From Siderastrea radians (Eukaryota; Cnidaria; Anthozoa; Scleractinia; Rhizangiidae): 64,000 bases of DNA. Both the position numbers and the translations under genes were made by a program. The DNA is taken from positions 10,090,866-10,154,865 of the forward strand of contig OZ024892.1 in the NCBI GenBank assembly GCA_964017195.1. The letters run 5' to 3'. Under the pieces are notes generated by a model. That model did no database searches, was not told the origin of the DNA, and was given only the letters and a program-made list of their open reading frames with translations. Positions 43,913-58,400 of this stretch are shown piece after piece (the stretch's first letter is position 1; each line of letters begins with the position of its first letter).

Positions 43913-46440
43913 GTAAGTCCTCTGGCAAGAATATTAATCATGAATGTTCACGTTCAACAAAGCTAGTATCGGCTTTCTGTTGTTAAGCTAATGTCGGCTA
44001 GTGGCATTAGCTACTACCGTTAAGCTTTTTCTTTAACAAACGGGGCATACTTTTGTCTACAGAGTCATGCCAAATGCCGTTTGGCCTCGAGAATGGCGTT
44101 ATCAAAGACGAACAGCTTTCAGCTTCCTCTGTCTACAAAAACGACTCTTCAACATTCGGTGCCAAGCGTGCCAGACTCAACTTACGCTCGTGGCCTCCAG
44201 GGTATAGGGCCAATAACGACATGGCACACTCGCACACACATCCATGGATAAGTGTTGAGCTAGGAAGAAAGCTGATTGTTACAGGGATAGCGACTCAGGG
44301 ATATGGAGAACCTTCAGTCGCAGAATGGATCACAAGCTATCGGGTGATGTATGCCGCAGATAAGCTGGACTATGCTTATTTTGTGGACCTTAATGGAGAC
44401 GTTCTGGTAAGTGGCACATCTAATGCAAAAACACTGGGAAAAGTTAAAGTGCAGGCGATACTCATTTATTTGCTCTTGCGGCACTTTCTCTTAGATTTAT
44501 TTAACAAATTTTCTTTTCTATTTGTATTTTGCTGGCTGAAGACGTCAAGCAACGTCTTCCAATGGACACTCTAGGATTGTTTTGCTTTTACTGTGTACAC
44601 ATTTGTCAACACCCCAGCCGGGAACGTTTCACTTAAGTTATAAATTTGAATAAGAATACCTTTAAGGACAAAAGTGAATTTGGTTCCGTGAACGACCTCT
44701 TTGATTGGCCATACATTTGCCGTCTCTGAAATATAAAGTGCATTCAATTCCTTTTCAATCTTCTAATGAGAACCAATTGTAAGCTTAAAAACAAAAAGGT
44801 TGAAAAATCAAATTACTAATAGCAGTTACTAATACATGATCAGGCCATTTATCTTCGTTGCTGCGAAAAAGTGATGCCTTGCCGATATCCCTCTTGCTGA
44901 AAATTCCCAATACGATGACGCATGGAATAATAGCAGTGATGTTATAAATTTAATGAACAACACGACGCTCTTGAGTTTTACAAACATGTTATCCTCTCTT
45001 GGTTTCGGCAGATACGTCTGCCAGATTCATTTATAATCATGGAGTTGTTGTCGTAGTTTATCTCCTGCATTTCAAAGGTCAACATGATAGTTTATGATTC
45101 TTATGTATGGAAAAACAAAGAAACTGACAAGGCCTGCATTTTCTCATATGACGAGAATCTCTATTGTTACCAATTCAGACACCAGCCGGTAATCTTGTCT
45201 AGTTTACACAGATATGTATGAAGTCGATATCAACTAAATGATAGCCTTCCTGATATGGGATTACTTTACCAAATCTTTGAAAAATAGAAGAAAAAGTGAT
45301 GCGTTACTTTTGGACTGTAAGTCCTCCATAATTACCATATCAACGAAACTGTACGAATTATAACTTGATATTTCACAAAATGACATAAATATTAATTTAC
45401 CCTGATAAAAAACCGTAGTAGACTTGAGCCATAAAAATGTTTTAAACAATATCTATTCCATTTAAAAATTAACCAGAGGTAAACGTTTCGAAAAAGATGT
45501 TGATCTTAAGAAAAACGTTTATCGTTTCGTTTATCGTTTTTTAAAAACATTTAACCTTAATTTTTAAACATTTAATTCGGCGAATGTGTCTATATTTAGA
45601 TGTTATAATGTCTATTCTAACTGGGACTTTTGGTGATGTTTGTGTAACTCTGACAGTTCAACAGGCATCTTAAAAATAGTCAGCTTAGTGACGATTAATG
45701 TTTTTTCAAAACAAAATCCACAAGACGTTACTGATGAGTATGCAATAAAGACGTATACACGTGGTTTTGTGAAATGTCTCAATTGTTGATGGTAAAGGTG
45801 GTGGTAAAACATGTTTGCGGTTTATTTTGTGTGCATTACTTAAACATCGTCTAAGAACGCAAGGTGACAAGGCATTCTAGAACACTAGTTTGGCGGCGTC
45901 GCAGCCAAGACTGCATTTTAATAGATTTTAATAGTCTAGTCATGTGGTTATACCAAAATATATCGAGGGCGCCCAACGAGAAAATTTTTAATTAGCAAAA
46001 TGATTCAAATATCATTTTTTGCTTTCTTAGATTGTTTCAGAGCTTTTTAAAGGCAATGTATAACCCTCGTTGGCCATCATATCTCATCTTGGAAGTTATG
46101 AAACCCACAAGGACCCTCTGCTATAATGTCGCCTCGAGGCTTGTAGTTCCGCTTATATTGGGAACTTTTCAAGACTCTGCCTCTGCAATTTTCAATTCTT
46201 TACCAGTGAACACTAGAAGTTGTACAGATTTTAAGGAGTATCAGTGCAAACTTTGCAAGGACTATTTGAAAGCAAGATGCCTCATGTCATGACCTAGACC
46301 TTTTTCTTAAATTTTCTTACATTTGATGTTCCCTACATGTACATAAATTTTAGCTTGATTTCTAGTTTTGTTATTTTCTAGCTTTTTCACAGGCGAAGAG
46401 CCATTTCTACTTTATTAAATGGTTACGCTGCGAATAAACC

Positions 46441-46487
<47 letters not shown>

Positions 46488-49400
46488 AGCCAGTTTCTAA
46501 CATTTGTGCTCGTTTCCGTTTTCACAATCAGTACGCGTATTTCTAATTTTAACTGACAAATTATTTCCGTACTTTGCCAGTGTTACACAAAACATATAAG
46601 AAAGCATCTCGGAATGACACAGCAGTAATGCAATTTAAGGTGTTATCATTTGCAGCTTACGCCTATAGCCGTCGGATTTGTTTGTTGGAATATTTATTGT
46701 TTTCAAGCTCAAAAGCAATAAAAAATTCCAACGGGCAAATGCGACGACTATACCCGTATGCCGCAAATGATTCCACCACAGTAGGCAGGCAACTAGTCAG
46801 GAATTCCACCATCCTTAAATACCATAACTCGGCAAGTCCACTAAGCTAAATTCTGTTTACGTTATGAGAATTTTACTGGAAACAAAGACAGCAACACGAT
46901 TCGCAGACACGAGATAGTGGTTCCCGCCATTGCATCGAGCCTCGTATTGCTGCCATCCAGTTGGCATAACAACATAGGACTCAGAATGGAAGTTTATGGC
47001 TGCGAACCTGGTAAGGAATTAAATGTTGCAACTTTTAATTTTCTGATTGTCTTGGAAAATCTCAGAGGCAGAATAACTTAACTCATTTTATTTTTTTTTA
47101 AACCGGTTAACATTTACAAACGACAAAATTGTTAATGCTTTAACCGCAGCAAGACGCGTTTGGAATAATTTGTGGCAGTTTAAAGTTGCAAAGTAACAAC
47201 AGAAATGAACAGCAACGTTGCAAAATACCAGGCTATTAGCTCTCCCGTTTACATTATAATTCTTTGAACAGGTTTTTGTGATTAAAATCTTGTATTAATT
47301 TCCGCATTCCTTTATGCTTCAGAGCATAAATTTCCGTGTCGATACACAACCAGGGGCCCGTTTCGCGAAACTCCCGATAACTTTCCGGGCCCGAAAACTA
47401 TTTCCAGTAGCTATTCAATTTTTATTGATTTTGAAAGCTAAATTTTAATCTTTATAATTTCGTGAAGCATATCGCTAAGTTTGTGCCAATAACTACCATT
47501 AGCTGGTAAATAAATGACTTCGAAAAAATACTTACCGTGCCCAGAAAGTTTTCGGGAGTTTCGAGAAACGGGCCCCAGGCGACAAATTCACCACAAAATC
47601 GTTGTCCTACCCCAGGAAAGGCAGGCCATTTCTGGAAATAACCTGCTATTGCCAATACCAACAGGTCACTTAAAAAAAGGGTCCATGAACTGGCAACTGG
47701 GTGATTATAGAAGGTCTTCTTCAGAAATGGAAGGCTATGTCTAGAAGTGTGTGGCAGATTCTGGGAGGGTTTCTTGAGTTAAGATTAAGAGGGGGTAAAT
47801 TAACTAACCTATTTGCAGATGTCTCCTAAAACAAAGGAAATAGGAGACGTTTGCACCCAGGCTAGATAAACAAATCCGAGTTCTAAAATGCCGATTAGCT
47901 AATACGTAATGCATGGACGGGACGGACGGACGGACGGATGGATCAGGAGGGAGGGAGGGAGGGAGGGAGGGAGGGAAGGATGGATGGATGGATGGAGGGA
48001 GGGAGGGAGCGAGGGAGGGAGAGGTGGATAGATGGAGGGAGTGAGGATGAACAGGACGAATCTTGTCTAGTTATGTATTTACTCATTTGATATTACACTG
48101 TATGTTTAATTTAGGTTATTATTTTGAAGCGTGGCTGATGTTTGACAATAGTCCATTTACAATACAATATATGAACACTTCAAGTGATGAATACAAGGAG
48201 GCGGCTTTGAGAGCCACAGAGGAGGTCAGTTTAAAATAATGTACAAGTGACGTTTATCAAATGAGACTCTTTTTCCCACAATGATTTTTCGTTTAGAAAT
48301 ATGACCCTCGAAGAAACCACTCGACGCTTTTGTGAAATTCTACCGTGCCAGAAAACCGTGAATAAACAGGGACCGCGCGGCCTATTTTGAAGTGGGGGGG
48401 CTAACTCGATCGCCCAAGGGTGAAGTAGGGGCGGGGTAGGGGGGTGGGTTGACAGCCTCACGCAAAAATTTTGCTTTCTCTAGTGAATAATTAACAATGC
48501 ATCTAGGGCGGCCAAGTGCGTTAAAAGTTGTCAGTTTATACCAGGAGGTGTCCTGGTTTATAACCTTAATACACACTAATATAAGTAACGGATCAAAGTA
48601 TGCTATCAAACTCTTCGACTTACCACTGATTAATAATGTCGTTACTTAGAACACGTTTTAGTGACCTAATCCGAAATAGAAGACAATATACAGTTACTGT
48701 TTTCTTAGTTTGGAGATAATTATTCCTTTCGCTCAGTAATTTACCCACGATAACAAAATGTACAGAATGCGGGTGGAATGTTTAGGTTTACTCAGAATAC
48801 GAAAAATTGCATTCTGTTAGGGAGTCGGAGTGTATTATTCCTAAATAGGAATAAGAATAGCCAGGATGTTTCCAAAATAATGTGCCTGGGTCTCTTCTTT
48901 CATCTCTACACACCCACCCCTCGCGCGGTCCCAGCGATTTGAACTCTTGTAGAGTATTCCGTTTCTATTCCATTTTTGTTTGGTCCGTATGAAAGTTAGA
49001 TCTAACTGGGGAAAACTAAGTATTGGTTAACCCTGAAACTAATCACTCACTAATAAATTTTCCGACTTCCTCATTATTATTTTTTGGGGCGCCAAAACGT
49101 GGGGGGCTGAAGCCCCCTCAGCCCACCCCTCGCGCGGTCCCTGATAAAGAAGGAAAAATAAAATAAAAAACACTCACGCAGTTCACCTAAAGACCATGGC
49201 CAGCTGGTAATACAAATGGAGTGCTAACCTGAGTCCGGACAGTAAAAATATATTTATTTCTTAGGTCCAATCTTATTTTAACAACGTGGGAGGATATTTG
49301 TTCAACAGAATCCTTAGATTGAGGTAAATATGTTTTGCTTATTTTGCTATTGTTGTTTTCATGTTAAATTATCACTCCTCCCGATAAGTGACTATAAGAC

Positions 49401-52400
49401 GTAACATTGTTCGAGCGTTGGTCTCCTTGTAGGTGGTCTTTCTATATGGTAGTACGGCAAAGTGCATATGTCTAAAAAAATTACCTACCTCCACAGTCTA
49501 AACTCTAAAATGCTAACAAAGCAATTGCTTAAACTGATCTTCGACGGGTCTTAAACCGTGATGTGAACCAACCAACCAATTTTCAGAAAGACCAGAGTGA
49601 TTTCCTTGCTACAACGCATTTAGAAAAGGCTTTCGTATTACGGGGCTCGTCTGCCTTTCGTGCCATTAGGGAACTTGAGTTAAGACGTTAGGATCAGCCT
49701 GTCATTTACTTGTCAGTCCACGTTTGGACATTGACCACCGTTGGGAATTGAAAGCTGACACTTCGAGCATTAGCCCTTCGTCAGAACGAAGAAGGGCCAA
49801 CGCTCGAAACCAACTAACCTTATCAACTCAGTTGATAAATTCAACGTTTTGTGCTGAAAAACTCTTCTTTTGGTGACTGCAGTTTCTATTATCAGCCAGT
49901 GCATTAAAGCGCGCCAGAAAGTAAAAATTCAACTTCTGTATGCCGTTCCTGGCTGACAAACGTCTGTACTTCAGTTTCCTAATCGGACACAATTTAACGG
50001 CAGCCTAGATGTCATATGAGGATTCCTTGCCTTTTCAAAGCTCTGGTACATGTACTTAGTCTGCTAACTTGCTAAATTAATAATGTCATATCCGAATAAC
50101 ACTCTTCGTTAGTTTTGCGGTTATTACTGGTTTTTTTTTCTTGTTTCCATTGCTTTCCTTAATTCTGTTTATAATTTTCACATTTCTAGTCCACAACCAT
50201 CTCCGACGATCGCAACGTTCACCACAGCGGAGATTGCAATTTACTGCATTGAATCTAGTGTCCCTCTTCTTATAGCAAAACTCAAGACGTTGATTCGCAA
50301 GTCAGCTCTGTTCGAGCCAGAGTATCTTAAGATAAAATACCCACGTAAGTAATGATTTATTTACTTGTGAGTATTTCACAAAAATTTATAAGTTTCATTG
50401 CCTAAAAAACGTTCTTCTTTTAATTTTGTTTTCAACATGTACCCTGGGTAACTCTTTAAGCCATGATATGAAATGCATATTCTCCTTACTGTTCTCCGTA
50501 CACTTCGTATGGAACTTGTAAGGAGAATTTGTCTAAATATCAAGACGCCTCATCCTTGCGGTGACCATTTTCTTCATTCTCATTGCTTTAATGTTTAAAC
50601 AAGTAGAGATGATGTAAAGAGAAAATTCATTTTCGTCACTGTTTGGGCTTAAAGGGTTAAAACTACTTGCATTGCTCTCTTTTTTTCTTTATGCCACTGA
50701 AAACATATTCATATTCACCGTCTTTCAGTTGCATTAGATTGTCTATCGCCCGCATTCTGTACGTATTAAAATGATCGTTAGATCAACAGTGCAGGACGTT
50801 TTCATTCCGTGATCTCCCGTAACTGATTGAAATTAATTGTTCTAGCACTTCTCTCTTTCTGTCTTTGATTAAGAATTAATTATCAGATTTGTTTTCAGTT
50901 TCATGTGACTGTCTGCCTCCTGAAGTTAACCTGTCGCTAAAGCACTCGGTATCTGAGTCAGACATAGTATACACGACCAACCGGTCACTCAACTTAAGAA
51001 CTGATAAGGTGATAAACAATTGTTCCGCCTTGAACCAAATAGAGTATCAGTGGATGTTTTCTCGTGTAGACTCCGATACAGGTTTCTTCACGCCGTTTCT
51101 AATGTACGGGTTTACAGACAGAACCACAATCAAACTGAAACCAAGACTTCTGGGAGCAGGTGTCCTGTATGTGTCTTTGGAGGCATCAGTTTCGGAGGTG
51201 GCAGGAGCATCTGCGTATGATTATGGATTCCTACGAGTCCGCCATCCAGATCTGGTGGCTAAGATTGTGGCACCTGAGTCAATATTAAAGGGAGACTCCA
51301 AAGTTAAACTGGATAGTTCAGGGTCCTACGATCCAGAGTTCAAATGGCTTCAGTACAGGAAATTAAACTTCTCTTGGCAATGCCAAAGACAATGCCCATG
51401 GGACTCTCTGGATATCTTGACTGATTCAAGAGCTGAGCGTGAACCTTGCCATGGGATTGCCAATGCAACTGATTCAGTAATCTCCAATCAAAGAGTCCTT
51501 ATCATTGACGTCGACTTTTTGAGATCCAGTTGTATTTATTTATTCCACTTGTCAGTGGCAAAGGGCAGCAGAATAACGCATAAGGAGCATGCGTTGGAAG
51601 TCATGCCAGCAGTGCCATTTGATATTCGGTAGAGTTCTATTATGTGTTATGTTAGGATTTAAAATAAGCTTGATAAGGAAGGTCAGTGAACCTCCCCCTA
51701 CCCACCCCCCCCCAAAAAATGTAACAAATAAGGGGAGTTCGACATAGCTAGTAATAAATAACTGAACACAATCCACCAAGGGTGAATCAAGTGTCACTTC
51801 CAGATTGCAGGGGTTTGTTGTAATTTACTTCACTATTTAGATGTCATATTTGATTTTGAAGCCAGTTTCTAAGTTTAATACGAATTCCCTAGAATGGGGC
51901 TTGGCCACGTCCTTCTGAACAAAGTTACTTGTTCTTACTTGCTTTTAGATGCATCAATAATTGTGCAAAGAAGGTCAGCCCCCAACGGCTACTAACCCTT
52001 CAGGTATTCTGTGGAAACCAATCATGCGCCTCTTTAGCCACATTTTCATGGACTATTTACATTCTATCAACCGACAACCAAGGCAATTCCATCTGGAACG
52101 AACTCAAAAACACGACTGGCTTGATGCGCAGTAGTGTGAACACGACACAGCTAAATTTGCAAAGACTCGATTCTCTCATTCCGATCAAAGAAGGGCAGAA
52201 ATTCCAAATCAAGGTTAAAGCAACTGATCAGAATGGGCGTGAACAAGAACAAATACATTATACATTTCTGATAAATGCGCCTCCGATACTTGTACAGACC
52301 GAACAGTTGCAAGATACAGGCTGTAAAGTATGGCCAAGAGAGGGCAGTGCCATCATCACAGATTTCCATATCAGTTGCCTGGGTTGGTTTGACAAGGATA

Positions 52401-55400
52401 CGCCACTCCGATATGCTTTCACATACACCTTCAGCTCAAGCACGATTATCATCCAAGACGGAAATGTTGGGAATGTGACAAGTAAGCTACCCCTGGGGGA
52501 CCCTGCTAAGGACTATGAGCGCATGCTGGAGCTACAGATCATCGATGCGTTTGGAGAATTTTCAACGGTCTTTGTTAAAACAAAGGTAAGGTAAAGGAAA
52601 ACATTTCCATGTACTTTTTGGTGAAGGTGTCGGTTAGTGTAGTCAATGGATGATTTGGTTTTATGATTTGGATGATTTGCAGTTAATGGATGATTTGGCC
52701 GTTATGAAGCCATCGATATGTTAACTATTATCCCTGCAGCTTCTCCTGACAGATAGGGGTCACGTTCAAGGCCAAAAATGTCCCAAAATAAAGTTTTTTA
52801 AATACAATTGATGAAATCACAAACAGAACCAGACGAACTGAAGTGGAAACTTAATACCGTTCATATGAATAGCCACACTTGGAATTTCATCTGCAGAATC
52901 GGCAAAAGGTAAAACAGCACCAAAGGAAAGTGCTGCTCAATAGCTTGCATTTTAGGATTTCACCAACAGAACCCAATAGTTAAAGCCACCTTTTGCACCT
53001 GAATTAACACCATCACATGAAAGTACTGCGCAATACCTTTCATTTGAATGGCCACACTTCACGATTTCATCCAAAGACGCAAAAGTTAGAACCACCTTGT
53101 ACGGCACAATAAACAGCACCACAGGAAAGCCCTGCTCAGTAGCTTTAATTTGAATGGTCATATTTTAGGATTTCATCCACAGACTCAAAAGTGAGAACCA
53201 CCTTGTACAGCATAATAAGCAGCACCACAGGAAAGTACTGCTCAGTAGCTTTCATTTGAATGGTCACACTTTAGGATTTCGTCCTCAGACTCAAAAATGA
53301 GAACCGCCTTGTACAGCATCATAAACAGCACCACAGGAAAGTACTGCTCAGTACCTTTCATTTGAATGGCCACACTTCAAGATTTCATCCATACCCTTAA
53401 AAACTAGAACGACCTTACAGTAAAAATACACTGAGTACAACAATTTAAGTAGAAATATGCTTTAGGATTTTAGTAACAGACTTAATAGTTACAGCCACCT
53501 CCCTGAATAACATAATAAACAGGCAGCACGGCACGATAAACAGGGAAGAAATGCTTTAAGGTGATTCCCTCGAAAAAGAAGATGTAATGAGAATTTGTAG
53601 AAAAATTGCACAGTTATTATTTCAACCTAGTACATTAAAAAAAAATACAATAAAAAGGGGGGGTCACCGTGCCTGATTTCACACTACAGGGCTGTAGTAT
53701 ATAGGTACTTTGCTAGCCTTCGACAGCAATATTAAAAAACCTATCCTTGTACCAAAGACACCCAACACTTTAACAAAGTTATTACTAGCAATGAAATATA
53801 AGCATTATTCTTATGGTACAACAACAACATTACAGTAAAATGTCCTAAAATTGCCGTAAAAATGAAACTAATGAAATTAAATGGCAAATCGAGCGTCTGC
53901 ACGGTTCCAGTGAAACGCCTAAAATCTGACTGTAACAGTGAATTAACCGGAATATTTCAAAATTGAATAATGAAAAATTCTTGAAATTTGAATATATCAT
54001 GTAAATTCGTATTTTACTTAAATAGATGGAATAAAAAAGTGGGGTCACCGAGTTCGTTTGGGAGAAAACGACCATTTATTTCTCTGAACAGCTGAGCTTT
54101 CATAGAAAACCTATCAAGTTCCAGACGCGCGCGTGCTCGTGCGCGCGCAAATCACGCAAAAAATGATGCGCAGAAAGGATGTGCAATGCAATTGAATGGA
54201 ATCACCTTAAGGTGAGTCCATCGAAATAAGGGGATTATTTAAAATTTTCTAAAACTTGGTCCAATTAGTAACTATGTTTAGAACATTTCAAAAATGCAAT
54301 AAAAAGTAGGATCACCAAGCTTGTTTTTGCACAAAAGGGATAGCCATTAATAGCAACTATACGACCCGTGAGGTTTTCTTGAAAAACCCTAGTAGCTAGA
54401 AATGAGAACTCTAATTGCTTTAAAAAGCCATTGCTTGTATTGAAACTATGATATTGGAGCAGTTCAACAAAATAGGCATTTGTCTTGCATTGTATACTAT
54501 TTTACTTGAACGGGAATTGAGGATATGATAAGAAATTGAAGAATTTGCCCGCGTGCGAACATCCCCTGCTGTACCTAAAGACGTGTTCTTTTCGGCATTG
54601 AAATAAAAATATCTCAAAGCAGAATTTTTAACTTTTCTTAAAATTGTTCTTTTCTTAAAATTGTTCTCTTAAAATTTTCTTAAAATTGTACTCGACCATG
54701 TGCCATTTAAATTTATGTATTAAAAAATGGGGGTTGCCTAACTCGTTTAGGATAAAACGACCATTAATTTATCTGAACAGCTTATGTTTCATAGAAAACC
54801 TATCAAGTTCCGACGGTGCGTGCATTAATCACGCAAAAAATGATGCGCAGAAAGGATGCGCAGTGCAATTGAATGAAATCACCTCAACCCGATAAGCCCA
54901 ATCTGAGGGACAAGCATCTAATTTCTCCTCACAATATCACTACATACTTGATCAAAGATACAGAACAGTCCTTCCAAAGGACTATGACTCTTGGTTTCAA
55001 CCGTTTACAGATTACTTATTGTTAATTTTCGCTGCGTGTATCCAGGTAAAACCACCACCCGCATCTGAGGCGCTTTTGAAACTCATTAAAGAAGCACAAA
55101 GTGAAATGAAACTTCTGGTCCAAGGAAATGACGTGGACAAAGCTGCCGATATGGCCATTACTGTTCTCTCTGTTGTCGATAACAACAATCAGCTAAAGCA
55201 AGACGAAACGGTAAGATCGATGGCCTTCCATTAGACTGGAAGAAGCACGCGCTCTGGTTGGCTAAAAAACATGCGTTCTAAGAGTATAAAGCGTAAAAAA
55301 GCAAGGTTTATTGTTGAGTGAAACTCATATAAACGGCTGGATAGAACCTTGGCTGAGAGATACAATGTGTAGTAAAGTTTCTTGTGTAAAGAAACATTTT

Positions 55401-58400
55401 ACACGACATTTCATAGACCAAATAGTTTGGTAATCACAAACGTTCAGGGCTAAGCCTTTCTTCAACCTAGCCACTGACCGTTTGGGTCTTCGATCGATAG
55501 TCTCGTCGTAAATCCGACCCGCCAATCAATACAATGACTGCGCCTCCACACTTACTGTTGCTGTTACATGATACTCGTTCTTTACCAGGCCTTCTAATAT
55601 GTTTTTAACCAAATGATGTACGCGTAATATTGTCTTCGTAATTTTGTTTCCCAGTTCAAAGATTCCGTGTTAAACATAATGGCTGGAGTTGAGGTGAATC
55701 GATTGAACCTTGTGACAAAAATTGCAGTTATTACAGCTTATTCCACCAATCGAGTAAACCACTCTCTTCCTCAGTCTTCACAGGTGTGTTCAGGTTTTTT
55801 TTTGTTTTTGTGTGTGTGTTTACCAAAATGACTATCAATACTATAATCTAAGATGGCTTGGGACCTCTTAAAGGTTAACCAATTTGAAAATTTTCTTGTC
55901 AGTGTAGAAAATGGGGATTTCTGGTCATAGCTGGGCTTAATAATCTTCCAACTTAAAAGACAGGAGAAATGACGGTGACCCTCGCAGTTAAAGATATCAA
56001 CTTAGGCAGTTGATAAAAGAACAACCTTAACAAAATCAGGCTTAAGCGGGATTCTAAACCACGACCTCTCTGATACCAGGATTCGGGACACTACGAATTT
56101 GCAAATGACCAGGGGCTCCCAGTTGGCTTGATAACTCAGTTGGCTGAAGCGCTGGACCGGAATGATCGCAGAGGTCATGGGTTCGAGTCCCGTTGAAGCC
56201 TGATATTCATATATTCACTCTCATTAAAAGAGAGGGTTCAGCCCCCCTGTCCCACTCCCTTGTCCCCAGTCTACAGATGCGGTGATAGCCATGCCTCTAA
56301 GTAGAAATATATGTTCCTACTAATCTGATTCTAAGAACGCTGTTTTTAAGCTGTGGAAATTGTGCTGGTCATTAACTGTTACGCAGTAAAATGCATGCAT
56401 ATATACTTTTACAAACTATAGCTTAAACAAACTGCGAACTCACTAAACATAACCGCTTCAATAGCTCTTTCGATTTAAAAGCCCAATGAGTTTTTCATCG
56501 ACTGCAGAAGCCGAGTCGACCTAATAGCAAATATATTTCCTACGCTTGTGATACTGCGAACACTGTTTTATAGTTATGGAAATTGCACATGTCAGTCAGT
56601 AAACGTCAAAAATGCATGGAATGTGTATAGAAATACTCTTGTTTTACTTACATTCAGACGCTGCCCTGCAATTCAGAGAATTATAATATCAAGGCGCGTG
56701 ATAATTTACGTGTTTTATTTTCTAAAAGGAAGATGCCCTCACACTATTACGAAAATCAACAATGTTCTTAGCAACGACGAAAAACGACACAGCTGAGGAC
56801 CTGGAGGTTGGTAACGAAATCAATGTCAACATTCTAACTGGTATTGGAAACGTCATGGTGGCTTCGTCTAAGCAATTGCAATCTGACATCAATGAAGTTA
56901 ATGTGAATGCCAGTATTGATAGGCATAAGGTAGGTAAATGCTTAGTTCCACTTGGGTAGCAGACGCCTCAGGGTGTGAGCCTACCTCGGTTTGATAACCT
57001 GACTCCGCTAAGAGAATCAATGTTACTACTCCTCCCTGGATGGGGCGTTAGTCGAATCTACTATAAATTAAAACGGCCCCAGTCTGACTTCCCTAACGGT
57101 TCGCCGAAATCCCTCCCACTCTGAGAGACGGAAAGTGTGGAGTAAAGTTGCTTGTCTAAGGAAGCAATAGAACAGGGGCCCCACCGATCGCCCTTCCTTT
57201 CGTTAAAGTATGCAGCACGGACTGAGTAAGACTTGACACAAGCATATCACGTGACTTCAGAGAAGTCCTCTCAAACTGAACTGGGGGGAAGGTGAAAAAC
57301 TTTAATTTGTCAAATGTAGTCTTTTCGGATTATTCTCAAATTATGATTCCAAATGCAGTCTTACTAGATCAAACGATTGCTATGTACCACTAAACTACTG
57401 CGTCTTCTCTACAGAGAAATCTCGAATGTTCTAAATTGAAATGCTCTGTGCACTAACTGGAAAACAAAAACAAAACAGAACAAGCAAATAATCAGTAATC
57501 GATTTCCTATATTTTAAAAAATATATATTTCAGTCATTCCCCGTTACTTTTCTTTACTTTAGAGTATTAACATTACCAAAAGCTGCGTGGAAATTGTGGA
57601 CATATTGAAGGATGAAGTTGTCACTCCGGAAGGAATATGTGAAAACCCAATAGTGAGCACCTCTCCTTATATCAACTTAACGGCCTGCATCGAGAAAGCT
57701 AATGACATGAAGGTACAGAAGCTGCTAAAAGGAGAAAATGGAGTGAAGTTACCTGATCCTAGTGCTCTTTTTCCAGGGATGGAATTAGATGACAACACTG
57801 TTGTGGATGTTAAGGTAAGGTAACCTATCCATGTCACTCTTAATGGCTTTCTGAAGTGATATATAGAAATGATAAAATAATTTTACAAAAGAATAGAATA
57901 AGCAAACATCAAACATAAATGTACTGCTCAGTAGCTCTTAATTTGAACGGTCATACTTGGAATTCAACATCTACAGACTCAAAAGTTAACCCTATTTAGC
58001 CTGGGGGGGGGGGCACATTGTGCCCGCGCTGACTTTAACGAATTACAACTTTTAAAAGGCTGGACGAATAATCACCAAATCTCCTGACTTTCCCTAAAAT
58101 TTATCAGGGAAAATTTTCCTGTGTCAATGACGTGTCTATGATGATTAACGTTTCCATAGCAACGGTCTACTCAGAAGTGTATTTTGACTATTTTCTGTCT
58201 TTTTTCGGTCTTGTTTTTTCAGTTTTTCCCCTTTGTTTGCAAGAAGAAGATAATTTTTTACTTTTGTGTGCTTGTTTTGACTAAGTATGTTTCTTAGAAC
58301 AAATTTAGTTATTTTTGGTGACGTCATTGTCAGCTGTACGACTGCAGGCTTGGGATTCAAGATGGCAGCCTCAAATTCAAAATGGCGGGTTTGTGACGTC

